From contig WAJY01000070.1 in assembly GCA_015523645.1 (NCBI GenBank), positions 1 through 5,399 of the forward strand: a stretch of DNA of 5,399 nucleotides, written 5' to 3'. Under the pieces are notes generated by a model. The model was not told the origin of the DNA and searched no databases. It was given only the letters and a program-made list of their open reading frames with translations. Position 1 is the first letter of the stretch, and the number at the start of each line of letters is the position of its first letter. The translations under genes were made by a program, and so were the position numbers. The DNA is from Geoglobus sp. Lineage in GTDB: Archaea; Halobacteriota; Archaeoglobi; Archaeoglobales; Archaeoglobaceae. This document shows, piece by piece, positions 4,738 through 5,399 of the stretch.

Positions 4738-5399
4738 TCGATGTTGTTCTGGTTGAGCTTAAGATTCCAGAGAACATAGGCTTTGTTGCTAGGGTGATGA
4801 AAAATTTTGGTTTCAAAAACCTAGTTCTCTACGGTTGCAATGTTACCAAGGAAAGCTACATAACAGCTGGGCATGCAAAAGATGTTGTCAGGAATTCGCT
4901 TGTAATTGATAACCTTGAGGAGTATCTGAGCAGAAAGAGTCTTGTTGTTGGAACCACAGGAGTTAAGGTAAAAAGCATCGGAAGCTATGTGAGAAAATCT
5001 ATAACTCCAGAGGAGCTTAAGGGGATTGTCAGGGAAAATACGGCGATTTTGTTTGGTAGAGAGGATTTTGGTTTGTTGGATGAGGAGCTGAAGCTCTGCA
5101 ACGCTGTGGTTAGCGTTCCAACAAGTCAAGAATATCCTGTTATGAATGTGAGTCATGCGGCTGCTGTGATTCTTTACGAGATTTCAAAGACCGGTTTTGA
5201 AAGCAAGCCTCAAGCAACACAGAAAGACGTTGATGTTCTCGTTGAATACTTCAGCGATCTAATGAATGAAATCTGGTATCCCAAGCATAGGATAGAAAAG
5301 TCCAGAGTTTTGCTGAAGAGGGCGTTTGGAAAGGCTGGAATGACAACGCATGAGTTGAATCACATATCGGGAATATTGAGGAAAACAATATTATACATC
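4734..5399 (+). CDS. trmJ: TrmJ-type tRNA 2'-O-methyltransferase (SpoU/SPOUT), 3' end cut by window edge
   Basis: 222 codons are open from ATG 4734 to the last base, with no stop. SPOUT motifs are in order: IPENIGFVARVMKNFG at 11-26 (motif 1, with Asn14 and Arg20), LFGREDFGL at 106-114 (motif 2, with Glu110), and VPTSQEYPVMNVSHAA at 128-143 (motif 3, with Asn138), the last two expected to form the trefoil-knot site for S-adenosylmethionine. The C-terminal stretch with ELNHISGIL at 207-215 resembles the TrmJ tail rather than TrmL, and suggests that only a few residues are missing. TrmJ methylates the ribose of nucleotide 32 in the tRNA anticodon loop; archaeal TrmJ acts on C32. The start overlaps the MBL stop as ATGA and has no good ribosome binding site of its own, so it likely depends on coupling. 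Motif 3 has VMN where SLN is more usual, a mild variation. Confidence 0.88.
   Translation, partial: MIDVVLVELKIPENIGFVARVMKNFGFKNLVLYGCNVTKESYITAGHAKDVVRNSLVIDNLEEYLSRKSLVVGTTGVKVKSIGSYVRKSITPEELKGIVRENTAILFGREDFGLLDEELKLCNAVVSVPTSQEYPVMNVSHAAAVILYEISKTGFESKPQATQKDVDVLVEYFSDLMNEIWYPKHRIEKSRVLLKRAFGKAGMTTHELNHISGILRKTILYI

Noticed and set aside
1..5399. tRNA, rRNA, CRISPR arrays, insertion sequences, attachment sites
   Set aside because: No cloverleaf-like segment, regularly spaced repeats, transposase motifs or terminal inverted repeats were found; nearly all bases are coding.

Overview
The window looks like a compact, gene-dense piece of an archaeal chromosome, most likely from a hyperthermophilic euryarchaeon of the Archaeoglobales (Archaeoglobus/Ferroglobus-like) or a close methanogen relative. 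Evidence seen: an archaeal elongation factor 1-beta, an archaea-typical four-CxxC zinc-ribbon protein, a methanofuran-biosynthesis gene pair, arginine encoded almost entirely by AGA/AGG, proteins rich in Lys and Glu, strong GGAGGTGA-type ribosome binding sites beside a leaderless-type TATA promoter, and short or overlapping gene junctions. The genus assignment is inference. All supported genes lie on the + strand, and the reverse-strand reading frames look like shadows.

Layout. Positions 1-35 may hold the last codons of an upstream gene. Positions 80-2073 carry a two-gene unit: a single-domain AAA ATPase of the Cdc48/SpoVK type with an N-terminal domain I do not recognise, followed 2 nt later by a PhnP-type metallo-beta-lactamase-fold hydrolase. 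A 65-nt intergenic gap (2074-2138) holds a TATA-like box about 24 nt before the next start codon. No ribosome binding site is visible there, so a leaderless transcript is likely.

Positions 2139-5399 carry a six-gene run with overlaps or gaps of at most 9 nt. In order it contains mfnF-like (ASKHA-fold H4MPT/methanofuran pathway protein), mfnE-like (amino-acid-kinase fold), a 53-residue zinc-ribbon protein, aEF-1beta, a glyoxalase-II-like MBL hydrolase, and a TrmJ-type tRNA 2'-O-methyltransferase cut by the window's right edge.

How they work together. MfnE and MfnF would do consecutive steps in making methanofuran, the C1-carrying coenzyme: activation of the furan phosphate to a diphosphate, then its condensation with the glutamyl-tyramine part. 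The zinc ribbon, aEF-1beta and TrmJ belong to translation (probable RNA binding, guanine nucleotide exchange on aEF-1A, tRNA methylation). The apparent operon therefore ties C1-coenzyme synthesis to translation capacity. The two MBL proteins belong to different subfamilies and their substrates cannot be told from sequence. I see no mobile element, CRISPR array, rRNA or tRNA gene, and no clear evidence of an entirely new system. The least explained parts are the N-terminal half of the AAA protein and the roles of the two MBL enzymes.
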